From an uncultured Lachnospiraceae bacterium (GTDB lineage Bacteria > Bacillota > Clostridia > Lachnospirales > Lachnospiraceae), in the NCBI GenBank assembly GCA_947567595.1, contig CANOMQ010000015.1, positions 23,459-87,458 of the forward strand: a stretch of DNA of 64,000 bases, written 5' to 3'. Shown here piece after piece: positions 27,043 through 36,775 of the stretch; the first letter of the stretch is position 1, and each line of letters begins with the position of its first letter. The notes under the pieces were generated by a model. That model searched no databases. It was not told where the DNA came from and saw only the letters and a list, made by a program, of their open reading frames with translations. The translations under genes were made by a program, and so were the position numbers.

Positions 27043-28110
27043 ATGAATACGCAAATCGTGCCCCTGACACAGGATGAGGACAAGGAAGCACTGCTTGCCA
27101 AGCTGTCACAGGCAGGCAAAATCATCAAATCCGGCGGACTCGTGGCGTTCCCGACCGAAACCGTCTACGGTCTTGGCGGAGACGCCCTAAACGAAACGTC
27201 CTCCCAAAAAATATACGAGGCAAAAGGACGCCCAAGCGACAACCCGCTGATTGTCCACATTGCCGACATGGAGCACTTGGAAAAAATCGTGCAGGACATA
27301 CCCGAATATGCAAAAAAACTCGCAGACGCATTCTGGCCCGGCCCGCTCACGATGATACTGAAAAAATCAGACGCAGTACCATATCAGACCACAGGTGGAC
27401 TGGACACCGTCGCCGTCCGTATGCCCGCGCACCCGCTCGCATTAATTTTTATCAAGGAAGCTGGCGGATATGTCGCGGCGCCGAGCGCGAACCTGTCGGG
27501 CAAGCCAAGCCCCACGCGCGCGAAATACGTGATACAGGACATGGACGGCAGGATTGACATGATACTGGACGCCGATTCGGAAGCGGACGGCGCAATCGGG
27601 ATTGAGTCAACGATTGTCGATTTGACAGGCGATGTGCCGATGATTTTGCGCCCCGGTTATATTACGCAGGAAATGCTTGAAAATGTCATCGGAAAAACGG
27701 ACACGGATGTCACAATTTTGGACGAGCATTCCAAGCAGCCCCCGAAAGCGCCGGGTATGAAATACCGCCACTACGCGCCAAAGGGCGAGCTTGTTATCGT
27801 GGAAGGCGAGCCGCAGCAGGTTGTAAATTATATCAATGAACAGACCATGCTCCATGCGCAAAAAGGGGAAAAGACAGGTGTCATCGGAACCGACGAAACG
27901 ATACGCCAGTACACGGCGGACAGTGTAAAAAATGCAGGCGCACGCGGCGACCTGCTGTCGGCGGCACAGCAGCTTTATACGTTTTTGCGCGAGTTTGACG
28001 ATGAAAACATTGCGTACATCTATTCGGAGGCATTCCCCGCAGGCGGCATCGGACAAGCCGTCATGAACCGGCTGTTAAAGGCGGCAGGACATCAGTGCAT
28101 AAAGCTTTAA
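27043..28110 (+). CDS. sua5: L-threonylcarbamoyladenylate synthase (Sua5/YwlC type)
   Basis: 355 residues. It makes threonylcarbamoyl-AMP from Thr, bicarbonate and ATP for the t6A modification of tRNA. The N-terminal YrdC fold shows GGLVAFPTETVYGLGGDA, KGRPSDNPLIVHI and the SANLSGKPSPT nucleotide site. A linker (PGMKYRHYAPKGELVI) leads to the C-terminal Sua5 domain (about residues 240-355), so this is the long form. The ribosome site is GGAAGGAGC before ATG 27043. Downstream neighbours rpiB and upp form a housekeeping group of YwlC/RpiB/Upp type, an order often seen in Firmicutes. Confidence 0.92.
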   Translation: MNTQIVPLTQDEDKEALLAKLSQAGKIIKSGGLVAFPTETVYGLGGDALNETSSQKIYEAKGRPSDNPLIVHIADMEHLEKIVQDIPEYAKKLADAFWPGPLTMILKKSDAVPYQTTGGLDTVAVRMPAHPLALIFIKEAGGYVAAPSANLSGKPSPTRAKYVIQDMDGRIDMILDADSEADGAIGIESTIVDLTGDVPMILRPGYITQEMLENVIGKTDTDVTILDEHSKQPPKAPGMKYRHYAPKGELVIVEGEPQQVVNYINEQTMLHAQKGEKTGVIGTDETIRQYTADSVKNAGARGDLLSAAQQLYTFLREFDDENIAYIYSEAFPAGGIGQAVMNRLLKAAGHQCIKL

Positions 28111-28188
28111 GCTAAATATAAACATATAAATATAGAAGAAAATAGAACCAACCAACAGTTTCAAAAACGGAAAGGAGTGCGATACGAC

Positions 28189-29297
<1,109 letters not shown>

Positions 29298-29333
29298 AAA
29301 GCAAAATTATGAGTTTGGGGAATGGTTTAGGAC

Positions 29334-30518
29334 ATGACAAAATCGGCTTTTAAGAAATCCGCGGCAAGAGCGGTGTCAGCAGTGCTTGCAGTTGTTTTGA
29401 CGGCAACGTTTGCAGGCTCTTCGGCAATACCCGTCCATGCGGAGACAACACTGGAGCGCTTACAGCGCGCGAAAGAGGAGAAGGAAAAGACCGAAGACGC
29501 AAAAGAGGATACAGAGGACAGAAAGGATTCGCTTCAGATAACCAAAAATTCACTCTTGGGCGAGCTTGGCACGCTCAACGATGATTTGGCGGCAATCTCC
29601 ACAAAGCTTGAGGGCATTGAGTCGGATATTATCACAAAGGAGGCGGAGATTGCGCAGGCGCAGGCAGACCTTGAGCAGGCAAAAATCGTCGAGCACGAGC
29701 AGTACGAAAACATGAAGCTGCGCATTAAGACGATGTATGAAAGCGGCGCAAGCTACGGTTACATCAATGTTCTGTTCAACGCCAGCAGCTTTGCGGACTT
29801 TTTAAACAGAAGCGATTACGTGGAACAGATTAACAGGTACGACCAGAAAATGCTGCGCAAATATGAGGAAAGCCGCAAGGACGTGGAGCAGAAGGAGGCA
29901 CAGCTTACGCAGGAGCTTGAGGACTTGCACGTCCTGCAGGAGGAGGTAAACGCCGAGAAGAGCAAGGTCGCCGAGCTTGTGCGAAAGACCTCGCAGAATG
30001 TGGCAAGCTACACGGATCAGATTGCGGACGCGGAGGAAACCATCGACGCGCTGGAATCCATGATTAGCGAGCAGGAGCAGGATATTGCGGCATTGCAGAA
30101 GCAGTACGAGGAGGAGCTTGCAAAGTCAAGGCTTGCGGCGCAGTCAAGCTGGCGTGACATTTCGGAGGTTCAGTTTGAGGAAGGCGACCGTATGCTGCTT
30201 GCAAACCTGATTTACTGTGAAGCAGGCGCGGAGCCGTACAGCGGGCAGGTTGCGGTCGGTGCGGTGGTGATTAACCGTGTGTTAAGCTCACGCTATCCGA
30301 ATACGGTTGTCGGCGTGATTTATCAGAACAAGCAGTTTTCGCCCGTAAACGACGGGCACCTTGCACTTGCGCTTGCAAATGACAGGGCGACGGCAAGCTG
30401 CTATCAGGCGGCAGACGAGGCAATGAGCGGCGTGACGAATGTCGGGCACTGTGTCTATTTCAGGACGCCCATTCCCGGAATTAACGGCATTCGGATTGGT
30501 GGGCATGTATTTTACTAA
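29334..30518 (+). CDS. Secreted coiled-coil SleB-type cell-wall hydrolase
   Basis: 394 residues. A signal peptide (to about residue 36, VHA/ETT) is followed by a long PcsB/CwlO-like coiled coil (about 37-270). The C-terminal Hydrolase_2/SleB domain begins LLANLIYCEAGAEPYSGQVA, with the Glu typical of the lytic transglycosylase fold, and continues AVGAVVINRVLSSRYPNTV and YFRTP. It probably cleaves peptidoglycan during growth, division or sporulation, with the coiled coil mediating FtsEX-like control. That last point is known for PcsB/CwlO and only inferred here. The ribosome site is weak. Confidence 0.85.
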   Translation: MTKSAFKKSAARAVSAVLAVVLTATFAGSSAIPVHAETTLERLQRAKEEKEKTEDAKEDTEDRKDSLQITKNSLLGELGTLNDDLAAISTKLEGIESDIITKEAEIAQAQADLEQAKIVEHEQYENMKLRIKTMYESGASYGYINVLFNASSFADFLNRSDYVEQINRYDQKMLRKYEESRKDVEQKEAQLTQELEDLHVLQEEVNAEKSKVAELVRKTSQNVASYTDQIADAEETIDALESMISEQEQDIAALQKQYEEELAKSRLAAQSSWRDISEVQFEEGDRMLLANLIYCEAGAEPYSGQVAVGAVVINRVLSSRYPNTVVGVIYQNKQFSPVNDGHLALALANDRATASCYQAADEAMSGVTNVGHCVYFRTPIPGINGIRIGGHVFY

Positions 30519-30625
30519 TATAATGATAGGACAAAAGTACTATTGACATAACGGCAAAACGTAGAGTACCATTGAAAATACTGTAAAGAAGTGATAGGAA
30601 CGAGGCAGGAAGGCGTGATGGCGGC

Positions 30626-31231
30626 ATGAAATACAAGGTTGGCGTATCGGAGAAGGTTACAAAGGACGGCAAGGATTACCATGTGTGGAAGGTATCTGAT
30701 GAGGCGGGCTTTTACTTGGCTGACGGTATCGTGGGCGAGGAAGCGCAGGAGCAGATTGAAAAAATTATCGCGTCTGCCTGTGCGCTTGCAGTCAGGCTGG
30801 AAACACAGGCGGAGGCTGCTACGCAGGAACAGTCAGAACAGAAACAGGCGGTGGCACAGGAGCCAAGGGAGCAGGAGCCAGAGAAGCAGGAACAAAAGAC
30901 GCAGGAGGAGAAGCTTCCCTATTTCGTGCGCAGGAGCACGGGCGAAAAGATTGTGATTGATAAGGACATTTTCAAGCTTGGAAAGGACGCCGCATGTGTT
31001 GACTATGTTGTGGACAATAATCCGACAATCAGCAGAAACCATGCCGATATTGAGCGGAAAGAGGACGGCTTTTACGTAAGGGATAAGGGTTCCTTAAACC
31101 ATACCTTTGTTGATGGGAAAAAAATCGCACCAAAGGAAGCCGTGAAGCTTACGTCGGGCAGTCTTTTACAGCTTTCCGATGAAGTGTTTGAATTTGTGAA
31201 TGTTGTGGAAAAGAAAAGGAAAAAACGTTAG
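30626..31231 (+). CDS. FHA-domain protein
   Basis: 201 residues. The N-terminal 65 residues are a small alpha/beta segment (KYKVGVSEKVTKDGKDYHVW), followed by a Gln/Glu-rich linker (about 70-105) and a C-terminal FHA domain. In the FHA domain IFKLGKDAACVDYVVDNNPT, ISRNHADIE, GFYVRDKGSLNHTFVDGK and LKLTSG-like strands give the phosphothreonine-binding face (G..xSRxH..N.T). It heads an operon with a PP2C phosphatase and a Ser/Thr kinase, so it probably binds targets phosphorylated by that kinase. There is no membrane segment; it ends in a basic tail KKRKKR. Confidence 0.85.
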   Translation: MKYKVGVSEKVTKDGKDYHVWKVSDEAGFYLADGIVGEEAQEQIEKIIASACALAVRLETQAEAATQEQSEQKQAVAQEPREQEPEKQEQKTQEEKLPYFVRRSTGEKIVIDKDIFKLGKDAACVDYVVDNNPTISRNHADIERKEDGFYVRDKGSLNHTFVDGKKIAPKEAVKLTSGSLLQLSDEVFEFVNVVEKKRKKR

Positions 31232-31258
31232 TGTACCGGCATGGAGGACAAGGGTGCA

Positions 31259-32086
31259 ATGGAACTGCATTATACAGTGGCAGCACAGACAGATGTGGGA
31301 ATTGCAAAGCAGATTAATCAGGACAGCCTGACCGTAAAGGTTGCAAATACGCCTTACGGCGAGACTGCCGTTGCGGTCATATGCGACGGCATGGGCGGCT
31401 TGACGCAGGGGGAAATTGCGAGTGCCGTTGTGGTGCGCGCATATGAACAATGGTTTTTAAAGGAGCTGCCGTTGGCGCTTGGTGAGAGCGGCGGCAGCTT
31501 GGACTTAACATGGCTGCGGGAGCGCTGGGAAACGCTTGCAAACGACTGCAATACGCGGATTTTGGACTACAGCAAGGAGCGCAGAACCACAATGGGGACG
31601 ACGCTCACCGTCCTGCTTTTATTTGCGGGCAGCTTTTATATATCCCATGTGGGGGACTGCCGGGTGTATCAGATGACAGATTATGACAACCTATTGCATA
31701 TGCTGACAAATGACCAGACATATGTGGCGCGCGAGGTGGCGTTGGGGCACATGACGCCTGAGCAGGCAAAAAATGACGCGCGCAAAAATGTGCTGCTGCA
31801 ATGCATTGGAACGGTTCGCCATGTGGAGCCGGATTTTGTCAGCGGGCAGTATCAGGCGGGGGATAGCTTCCTGCTTTGCTCCGACGGGTTCCGGCACGAG
31901 CTTTTGGAGCGGGAGATATATGATTACTGTCATTTGGCATTGCAGGACATAGAATGGTGTGTGGCGTACAGGCAGGATAATTCGCGCCTGATGAACGGGC
32001 AGCTTAAGTATTTAATCGAGCAGAACAAAAGCCGCATGGAGAAGGATAATATCTCTGCCATTCTGCTGAAGGTGATGGACATGTAA
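31259..32086 (+). CDS. PP2C-family Ser/Thr phosphatase
   Basis: 275 residues from ATG 31259, which has GGAGG 11 nt upstream; ATG 31241 has no ribosome site. It dephosphorylates Ser/Thr phosphoproteins with two metal ions. Motifs are the TDVGIAKQINQDSL entry (the family's R-x-NQD/E-like segment), VICDGMGG with the metal Asp, TMGTTLTVLL, and SHVGDCRVYQM. The final metal Asp lies near KDNISAILLK. It sits between FHA and kinase genes and presumably opposes the kinase. Confidence 0.9.
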   Translation: MELHYTVAAQTDVGIAKQINQDSLTVKVANTPYGETAVAVICDGMGGLTQGEIASAVVVRAYEQWFLKELPLALGESGGSLDLTWLRERWETLANDCNTRILDYSKERRTTMGTTLTVLLLFAGSFYISHVGDCRVYQMTDYDNLLHMLTNDQTYVAREVALGHMTPEQAKNDARKNVLLQCIGTVRHVEPDFVSGQYQAGDSFLLCSDGFRHELLEREIYDYCHLALQDIEWCVAYRQDNSRLMNGQLKYLIEQNKSRMEKDNISAILLKVMDM

Positions 32087-32114
32087 ATGGAATTGAAGGA
32101 GCTTTTATTGTTTT

Positions 32115-33794
32115 ATGTTGAAAATTGGTTCCGTCGTTGACGGAAAATATAAGATTTTGAATGAAATCGGGCATGGGGGAATGAGCACGGTCTATCTTGC
32201 CATCAACGAGAAGGCAAACAAGCCGTGGGCAATCAAGGAGGTGCGAAAATCCTTCCGCCGCGATTTTGCACTATTGAAGCAAAGCCTTATTCTTGAGACG
32301 GATTTGCTGAAAAAATTAAGTCATAAAAATCTTCCCAGTATTGTCGATGTCATCGATTCTGATGAAAATTTCCTGATTGTTATGGATTATATTGAAGGGA
32401 ACACCCTTGAGAAGCTGCTTAGGGAAAACGGCGCCTATCCGCAGGAGCAGGTTGTGGATTGGGCGGTGCAGCTCTGCGATGTGTTGCGCTATCTGCACAC
32501 GCGGGAAAATCCGGTTGTTTACCGGGACATGAAGCCGTCGAATGTGATGTTGAAATCGGACGGGAATGTTGTGTTAATTGACTTTGGGACGGCAAGGGAA
32601 TTTAAAAGGCACAACGCAGGCGACACGACCTGCTTGGGAACACAGGGCTATGCGGCACCAGAGCAGTTTGGCGGAATGGGGCAGACGGACGCGAGGACGG
32701 ATATTTATTGTCTTGGCGCGACGATGTATCATCTGCTGACAGGGCATAATCCCTCGGAACCGCCTTACGAGATGTATCCGATTACAAAATGGAAACCGGA
32801 ATTATCGACAGGCTTGGAGAAAATCATTTTAAAGTGTACGCGGAAGAACCCGCAGGACAGGTATCAGACAGCGGAAGAACTGATGTACGCCCTTAAGCAT
32901 TATCGGGATTTTGAGACAAAGACGCAGATAAAATGCAGGAAGCGGGTTTTCGGGTTTGCAATCATGCTTTTTCTTTGTCTTTTGTGCACCGCCTTTAGCG
33001 TTGGGTTTCGGGTGGCTGCGCAGGAAAGAACGCGTGACGAATATGCACTTTTGCTTGAGACGGCGGGACGGACGACGGACACGCTTGCGGCATGTGCCCT
33101 TTATATAGAAGCGATTGAGCTGGACGCTGCGCGTGCGGACGCGTATCATGCGTACTATAACCGCGTGGTGGAGGACGGCACCTTTGATGTCGATGAGGAG
33201 GAGCTTCTGATAAAAATGAACATGAGCGCACAGGAGCATTTTAAGACCTTTGAGGCGAAGGCGCCGTTGGAGTATGCGGATTTCTGCTATGAAATCGGCA
33301 ATGCGTACTGGTACTATTATGCGCATGAGGAAAACCGCAAGACACGGGCGCTTGGCTGGTATGAGGCAGCATTATCGTGCTATGAGGGAAACGGCGCGCG
33401 CAGCCTTGCATATGGGCGATGCAGGCTTTACGTGGAAATTGGGAGCTTTTACAAGCATATGATTGCGGCGCAAATCGACGGAACCGACGCGGGTATCTAT
33501 GGAAGGTACTGGAGCAGCCTGTCACAGCTTAAGGCATTGAATGATGAAAAGCCCGACCGTGAGCTGATTACGCTTCGCATGTATCATGAAATCATTGTGC
33601 GTGTGACGGAGTATGCGCGGTATTTTATGGACGATGGCGTACCGTATGAGGAGATTATGGCAATGTTTGACAGCATTGAGGCGGATATTGGGAAAATGAA
33701 GGAGGGTGCAATGCCCGCTGTACTTGAGGAAATCGAAAAAATTCAGGAGCTGCGGCTGCTGGCAGATAAGATTGTGAGGTCAACCTATAAATAA
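32115..33794 (+). CDS. Membrane Ser/Thr protein kinase with extracellular helical domain
   Basis: 559 residues. The kinase domain (about 10-265) has the glycine loop IGHGGMSTVYLA, Lys41 in AIKEV, the catalytic loop VYRDMKPSN (Asp138, Tyr in place of His of HRD), DFGTAREF (Asp156), and APEQF. One membrane helix (about 276-298, VFGFAIMLFLCLLCTAFSVG) precedes a roughly 260-residue outside part, helical and TPR-like (AACALYIEAIELDAARADAY), in place of the PASTA repeats of PknB. It probably senses an envelope signal and phosphorylates FHA-binding targets. The kinase call is firm; the ligand is unknown. Confidence 0.88.
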   Translation: MLKIGSVVDGKYKILNEIGHGGMSTVYLAINEKANKPWAIKEVRKSFRRDFALLKQSLILETDLLKKLSHKNLPSIVDVIDSDENFLIVMDYIEGNTLEKLLRENGAYPQEQVVDWAVQLCDVLRYLHTRENPVVYRDMKPSNVMLKSDGNVVLIDFGTAREFKRHNAGDTTCLGTQGYAAPEQFGGMGQTDARTDIYCLGATMYHLLTGHNPSEPPYEMYPITKWKPELSTGLEKIILKCTRKNPQDRYQTAEELMYALKHYRDFETKTQIKCRKRVFGFAIMLFLCLLCTAFSVGFRVAAQERTRDEYALLLETAGRTTDTLAACALYIEAIELDAARADAYHAYYNRVVEDGTFDVDEEELLIKMNMSAQEHFKTFEAKAPLEYADFCYEIGNAYWYYYAHEENRKTRALGWYEAALSCYEGNGARSLAYGRCRLYVEIGSFYKHMIAAQIDGTDAGIYGRYWSSLSQLKALNDEKPDRELITLRMYHEIIVRVTEYARYFMDDGVPYEEIMAMFDSIEADIGKMKEGAMPAVLEEIEKIQELRLLADKIVRSTYK

Positions 33795-33821
33795 AAATCA
33801 GGGGGAGCTTTGGTAAAATCA

Positions 33822-34160
33822 ATGGGGGAAATGGATATGGGAATTTCAGAAATGACACATGTGTCATATTTCTTTACGGGCGTGGCTGTTTTGCTTGGGA
33901 TTTTAAGCGTGGCAATGTATTTTGCACTGGACATCAGGCGGTGCTGGGGGATTGTGAGGGGCAGGCGTTTTGTGTCTGTCAAAGAAAATACGTCCTATTT
34001 CGGGGAAACGGGGGAAGGAGAGCAGCAAACGGAAAGGCTTTGCAATGACAGGACAGAGCTTCTTTGTTTGCAGGAGGAGACGGTTTTGCCGGAGACAATG
34101 ACACTGGTGCAGGACATTGTGCTGATGGACGCGGATTTTGTCGATTGCGCCCGCCAATGA
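33822..34160 (+). CDS. Small single-pass membrane protein in the kinase operon
   Basis: About 112 residues with one membrane helix (FFTGVAVLLGILSVAMYFAL) and a cytoplasmic-type tail (RRCWGIVRGRRF...) rich in Glu, ending ADFVDCARQ. I do not recognise it. Start uncertain: TTG 33810, ATG 33822 or ATG 33831 follow a GGGGGAG site. It lies 27 bp after the kinase gene and probably belongs to the same transcript, so it may be a substrate or partner of the kinase. Confidence 0.6.
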   Translation: MGEMDMGISEMTHVSYFFTGVAVLLGILSVAMYFALDIRRCWGIVRGRRFVSVKENTSYFGETGEGEQQTERLCNDRTELLCLQEETVLPETMTLVQDIVLMDADFVDCARQ

Positions 34161-34179
34161 ACAGGTATTGCGTAAATCC

Positions 34180-34208
34180 TTGACGTGCGGGGAAGTCTTT
34201 TATATACT
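34180..34208 (+). promoter_or_regulatory. Promoter of the lipoprotein / metal ABC operon
   Basis: TTGACG (34180-34185), 17 bp, TATACT (34203-34208), 38 bp before the lipoprotein start. This separates the metal ABC genes from the kinase operon. Confidence 0.75.
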
Positions 34209-34246
34209 GGTATAAGACCTTTATAAAGTATGGGAGTGAGATTGGA

Positions 34247-34903
34247 ATGAAAAGGAAAATGCGTGTGATTGTGGTCTGTGTGGTTTTATGCGGTCTGCTT
34301 GCCGCGTGCGGGAACAAGCTCGACGCGCGGGGCTATTTGCAGGCGATGCTTGATTTATCCTATAAAGGCGAGACGGGCGATTATGTGGAAATGGAGCTTG
34401 GCAGCGCCGAGGAGGCACAGGCGTTATATGAGCGCGGAATTGACTCGGAGATGTTGTTTTTTAAGGAAAAGCTGAGCATGTCGGAGGAGCTTGAGGAGGA
34501 TTTCCGCAGCCTTTTTAAGGAGCTTTACGGGAATGCAAAATACACGGTCGGCGAGGCGAAAAAGCAAAAGGACGGCTCTTACGTGGTGGAAATTACATAT
34601 GAGCGCATGAAGGTGTTTGAGCCGGCGCTGACGGCGTATAATGAGCGGATTGCAAGCCTCCCGGAAGCTTGGGCGGCGTTGGAGGAAAAGCCGACACAGG
34701 AGCAAATGCTTGAGGACATGACGGAAATTTTGCGCGACGCATTACAGGAAAGCGTCTCGCAGGCACAGTATGAGGAGCCGCAGACGCTTTCTATCAGGAT
34801 TGAGCTGATTGAAAATGTGTACACGCCAAACAGCGAGGACGTGATTGCGCTTGAAAAGGCACTGTTTGACTCGGATTACAGCTTAGAGGACACGCAGGGC
34901 TGA
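34247..34903 (+). CDS. Lipoprotein of unknown function
   Basis: 218 residues with a lipoprotein signal (MKRKMRVIVVCVVLCGLLAAC, lipobox LLAAC, Cys21). The mature part is acidic and mostly helical (ALYERGIDSEMLFFKEKLSM) with a short beta section (KDGSYVVEITYERM). I do not recognise the family with certainty; it is not a ZnuA-type metal-binding protein, having no His-rich loop. It is the first gene of an operon with an ABC ATPase (27 bp later) and a metal permease, so a role at the cell surface with that transporter is possible. Confidence 0.7.
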   Translation: MKRKMRVIVVCVVLCGLLAACGNKLDARGYLQAMLDLSYKGETGDYVEMELGSAEEAQALYERGIDSEMLFFKEKLSMSEELEEDFRSLFKELYGNAKYTVGEAKKQKDGSYVVEITYERMKVFEPALTAYNERIASLPEAWAALEEKPTQEQMLEDMTEILRDALQESVSQAQYEEPQTLSIRIELIENVYTPNSEDVIALEKALFDSDYSLEDTQG

Positions 34904-34930
34904 GAAGCCGGGCTGTCCGGAGGAATTGAT

Positions 34931-35632
34931 ATGTCTTATATAAAATGTGAAAATCTGATACTTGGATACGAGGGGGTTCCGGTTGCGCAGAACATCAGTT
35001 TTGATGTGCGAAAGGGTGATTATCTGTGCATTCTTGGTGAAAACGGGGCGGGAAAGAGTACGCTTATGAAAACGCTTTTGGGGCTTACATCTCTTATGGG
35101 CGGCAGCATTTTGTATGGCGATGGACTGGAGGGCTATGAAATCGGCTATCTCCCGCAGCAGACCTTTGTGCAGAAGGATTTTCCGGCGTCGGTGTGGGAA
35201 ATCGTGCTTTCCGGCGCGTTGTCCAAATGTGGCAGACGTCCCTTTTTTGGGAAGGAAGAGAAAGAACTGGCGGAACAGAACCTGCGCCGCATGGATATTT
35301 GGGAGCTGAAAAGGGAGTGCTACCGTAATCTGTCCGGCGGGCAGCAGCAGCGGGTGCTGCTTGCAAGGGCGCTTTGCGCGTCCTCAAAGCTTTTGGTGCT
35401 TGATGAGCCTGTGACGGGACTGGATCCGAAGGCGACGGCGGAATTTTACCAGTTGATTAAGGACTTAAATAATGAAGGGCTGACAATTATCATGGTAAGT
35501 CACGATATTCATGCTGCGGTGAAATATGCAAGCCATGTGCTGCATGTGGAGAAGGAACAGTCTTTTTTTGGCACTGCAAGGGAATATGTGAAAAGTGATT
35601 TTTGGAAGGATATAGGAGGGGACGTGCAGTGA
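34931..35632 (+). CDS. Metal ABC transporter ATPase (ZnuC-like)
   Basis: 233 residues. Walker A GENGAGKSTLMKTLLG, Q-loop LPQQTFVQKDFP, signature LSGGQQQRVLLARAL, Walker B LLVLDEPVTGLDP and switch His in MVSHDIHAA are all present. It powers uptake of zinc or manganese with the next gene, whose GTG start overlaps its stop codon. The ribosome site is GGAGGAA. No metal-binding lipoprotein of the ZnuA family lies beside it. Confidence 0.87.
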   Translation: MSYIKCENLILGYEGVPVAQNISFDVRKGDYLCILGENGAGKSTLMKTLLGLTSLMGGSILYGDGLEGYEIGYLPQQTFVQKDFPASVWEIVLSGALSKCGRRPFFGKEEKELAEQNLRRMDIWELKRECYRNLSGGQQQRVLLARALCASSKLLVLDEPVTGLDPKATAEFYQLIKDLNNEGLTIIMVSHDIHAAVKYASHVLHVEKEQSFFGTAREYVKSDFWKDIGGDVQ

Positions 35633-36465
35633 TAGAGACATTACAATTTTATTTATCCTATCCGTTTGTGCGGTATGCGCTGATTGTTGGCACGCTGATT
35701 GCGCTTTGCTCCTCGCTGCTTGGCGTGACGCTTGTGCTCAAACGGTTTTCGTATATTGGCGACGGGCTTTCGCATGTGGCGTTTGGGGCGCTTGCAATTG
35801 GTACGATATTTGACCTTACAAGCACGTCGATTGTTGTAATGCCAGTGACAGTGATTGCGGCAGTTTTAATCTTACGCACGGGGCAAAACCCGAAAATTCA
35901 CGGGGACGCGGCGATTGCAATGCTTTCGGTTGGCTCGCTTGCAATCGGGTATTTGGTCATGCACCTGTTTTCGACCTCGGCAAATATTTCGGGCGATGTG
36001 TGCAGCACGCTGTTTGGCTCAACGTCAATCCTTACGCTCACGAAGGCGGAGGTGTGGCTTTGCGTGGTGATGTCGGTGGTTGTCGTGGCGGTTTTTGTGG
36101 TTTTATATAACAGGATTTTCGCGGTGACGTTCGACGAGAATTTTGCGAAGGCGACGGGGGTTAAGACCAATCTGTATAATACGCTGATTGCGGTGATTAC
36201 GGCGGTGATTATCGTACTTGCGATGAATCTTGTCGGTTCGCTTCTGATTTCAGCGCTGATTATTTTTCCGGCGCTTTCGGCAATGCGCGTGGTTCAGAAT
36301 TTTAAGGGCGTGGTGATTTATTCCACTGTGATTTCAGTGTTCTGTGCGCTGTTTGGGATTGTGGTTTCCATTCTGTTTTCAACGCCTGTCGGCTCGACGA
36401 TTGTGGCGGCGGATATTGTGATGTTTGGTGTTAATTGCCTGGTTGGGAAAATATTGGGGAAATAA
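35629..36465 (+). CDS. Metal ABC transporter permease (ZnuB/MntB family)
   Basis: About 278 residues with eight or nine membrane helices. Features typical of ABC-3 permeases are GVTLVLKRFSYIGDGLSHVA (the periplasmic/ATPase coupling region), GDAAIAMLSVGSLAIGYLVM and MNLVGSLLISALIIFPALSA. Start GTG 35629 lies 9 nt after AGGAGGGG and overlaps the ATPase stop (GTGA), giving translational coupling. Zinc or manganese is the likely cargo; which one cannot be told. Confidence 0.87.
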   Translation: MIETLQFYLSYPFVRYALIVGTLIALCSSLLGVTLVLKRFSYIGDGLSHVAFGALAIGTIFDLTSTSIVVMPVTVIAAVLILRTGQNPKIHGDAAIAMLSVGSLAIGYLVMHLFSTSANISGDVCSTLFGSTSILTLTKAEVWLCVVMSVVVVAVFVVLYNRIFAVTFDENFAKATGVKTNLYNTLIAVITAVIIVLAMNLVGSLLISALIIFPALSAMRVVQNFKGVVIYSTVISVFCALFGIVVSILFSTPVGSTIVAADIVMFGVNCLVGKILGK

Positions 36466-36468
36466 AAA

Positions 36469-36490
36469 TCAGCGGCGTGGCTGCCGCTGA
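36469..36490. terminator. Bidirectional terminator
   Basis: TCAGCGGC and GCCGCTGA form an 8-bp stem. A T-rich stretch follows on the plus strand and TTTTTATTT on the minus strand, so it serves the metal permease and the 30-residue minus-strand gene. Confidence 0.7.
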
Positions 36491-36495
36491 CCGGT

Positions 36496-36588
36496 TTATT
36501 TCTTTTTTTTCTGTATTGCCTGAAAAATGGCAATTCCGGCAACCACAATAAAGGCAATGCCGACGACGATTTCTACAATACTGTACAT
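36496..36588 (-). CDS. 30-residue membrane miniprotein
   Basis: MYSIVEIVVGIAFIVVAGIA plus a short tail ending KKKK: one hydrophobic helix with a basic cytoplasmic end. GGAGGTG lies 6 nt before ATG 36588, and a terminator follows. It is too short for standard gene finders but has all the parts of a real gene. Small single-helix proteins of this kind often regulate membrane complexes; no function is known here. Confidence 0.65.
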   Translation of the reverse strand: MYSIVEIVVGIAFIVVAGIAIFQAIQKKKK

Positions 36589-36775
36589 TTTTCCACACCT
36601 CCGTTTCTGCAAAATCTGATATTATTTTAGCATAGTTATATAGTGCCTGCAATGATGGGATTGTTAAATACAGGGATTTGTGCATTTTCGCTGATTTCCA
36701 CCACAAAAGATAAAGTCATGCAACCCCCCATTCCCGCATATCATGTAATGAGTTCGAGTTGTGCGGGTAGAAGGT

